A stretch of DNA of 64,000 nt, from contig JAUIRK010000860.1 in assembly GCA_030549495.1 (NCBI GenBank), positions 157,501 to 221,500 on the forward strand, written 5' to 3'. Of the stretch, positions 63,077 to 64,000 are shown in pieces. The notes under the pieces are model-generated. The model saw only the letters and a list, made by a program, of their open reading frames with translations. It made no database searches and was not told the origin of the DNA. Position 1 is the first letter of the stretch. Each line of letters starts with the position of its first letter. The stretch comes from Nectonema munidae. Lineage: Eukaryota > Nematomorpha > Nectonematoida > Nectonematidae. The position numbers and the translations under genes were made by a program.

Positions 63077-63566
63077 AACAAAGCTTGCGAAATTTCAATC
63101 TTTTTTAAATGTGCTTCAAGTTTTTCCCACTATTTGCTATTAAAAGATTTATTCTATTTATATTTCAAAAACTTCGTTACTTTTAAGCTTTTCCAGTTCT
63201 TTCAAATTTTTCAACAGAAATGAGCCAAGCAGCTAACTCCCAATAGTTTTAATTTTACTAAAAAAGTACAACGTAATAAAAATCCTTACATATTTTCTAG
63301 TGAAAATTATTTCAAGCCAGATTTTAGCAGCCTTCATTGTCAAAGTTGAACAAATGTTAAAAGTTGTTGTTGCAAAGTAAGCAAAGCTTTCAAATCTATT
63401 TTGGGAGCAAGAGCCCTCCTCCAAATTTTACTTACAGCCCCCTCAAAGAAAAATTTCACTTCTGGCCACAAGATAAACGCTGCCATGACAAAACTGACTT
63501 AGCATTGTATATTGTTAATACTAACTGTATTCATTCGTAACTGTTCTCACATGTGACAACCTAGAA
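63077..63566. other. Intergenic DNA
   Basis: Nothing recognised; the minus-strand frame 63233-63424 shows no motif. Confidence 0.4.
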
Positions 63567-63815
63567 CTGTGGTTCTTAACCTGGAGAGGGGGGGGGGCAC
63601 CAAGAGGACACGAGTAACTTCGAAGAGGAGCATGAGTAGTTAAAAAAATAAAAAAATTTTATTCATATTTGATGCCTTAAAAGGGATTGAGTCAAATCAT
63701 AACTTTTTTGTAATGTTAAAGTATTCAAAATATTTTCAATAAAAATATTAATAATTATTTCTAAAATTATGGAAATTTTACGATTATTTTTTTAAAAAGT
63801 TCGTAATATTATTTT
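63567..63815 (+). mobile_element. Left end of a ZBED5-like hAT element
   Basis: Terminus CTGTGGTTCTTAACCTGGAG. The following 250 bp is similar to 51655-52040, including TAATGTTAAAGTATTCAAAA and TATGGAAATTTTA. The coding part is absent or lies beyond the window. Confidence 0.7.
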
Positions 63816-64000
63816 AAACTCATCTCTCTTACATGTACGTGTCTATAATTATAAGTTTGTTATTAATCATGACGCCGAGATGATCATGTTATGTCATTTA
63901 GTGGCATATGATCTTTTTCTTAATTTTTACCTTGGATTTAGTACGGAACTTACCTGAAATAATACGGAATGAGTGCAAAGAAGCGAAAGTATCTTGATGA
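63816..64000. other. Right edge of the window
   Basis: 63936-64000 holds an open stretch (LPEIIRNECKEAKVS then stop) that I cannot assign. It may belong to the hAT element or to nothing. Confidence 0.2.

Noticed and set aside
63936-64000. Last peroxidase exon at the window edge
   Set aside because: The reading LPEIIRNECKEAKVS does not match the CDN/Cys-rich C-terminus of the family.

Overview
The window is strongly AT-rich, repeat-dense animal nuclear DNA. Spliced exons with GT..AG borders and very unequal introns (58 bp to almost 9 kb), a chordate-type heme peroxidase gene, and Tigger, hAT, Tc1/mariner, piggyBac and non-LTR elements together suggest an arthropod. The repeat mix and base composition would fit a chelicerate or a copepod, but the sequence does not settle which. 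I see no bacterial, phage or CRISPR material.

The only host gene I can support is an animal heme peroxidase (myeloperoxidase/peroxidasin/chorion-peroxidase superfamily) on the + strand. Ten exons, from about 5071/5123 to 37219, join in one open frame with matching splice phases at every junction. They cover almost the whole catalytic domain: the distal-His, Ca-binding, catalytic-Arg, proximal-His and Asn motifs. The upstream (signal peptide) exon and the last C-terminal exon were not found. The Asp that normally esterifies heme next to the distal His is Ser here.

Layout: 1-541, inverted copy of a satellite seen again at 41 kb; 755-1376, hAT remnant (- strand); 2133-4166, Tigger/pogo element; 5071-37219, peroxidase gene whose introns hold a 150-bp satellite, hAT, mariner, LINE, SINE, MITE and minisatellite insertions; 37.6-38 kb, TTAA mini-elements; 38455-40436, a piggyBac element; 40433-41871, a satellite-bearing TTAA element; 43.2-44.1 kb, LINE (-); 45-46.1 kb, foldback repeat; 47.9-53.9 kb, hAT-type elements; 55.4-56.5 kb, tandem and inverted repeats with a Helitron-like end; 58-58.5 kb, LINE (-); 58.9-61.1 kb, PGBD2/3-like piggyBac element; 61.3-61.6 kb, LINE (+); then TTAA and hAT pieces to the end.

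The most striking pattern is a set of roughly 110-140 bp TTAA-flanked mini-elements scattered over the whole window. They share AGACGA-type internal motifs. One end carries a palindrome-like block placed exactly 16 nt from the TTAA in most copies, while the sequence of that block differs completely between subfamilies. One block type also flanks the 59-kb piggyBac transposase gene, and another begins the 38-kb piggyBac element. This suggests subfamily-specific recognition sites for different piggyBac transposases.
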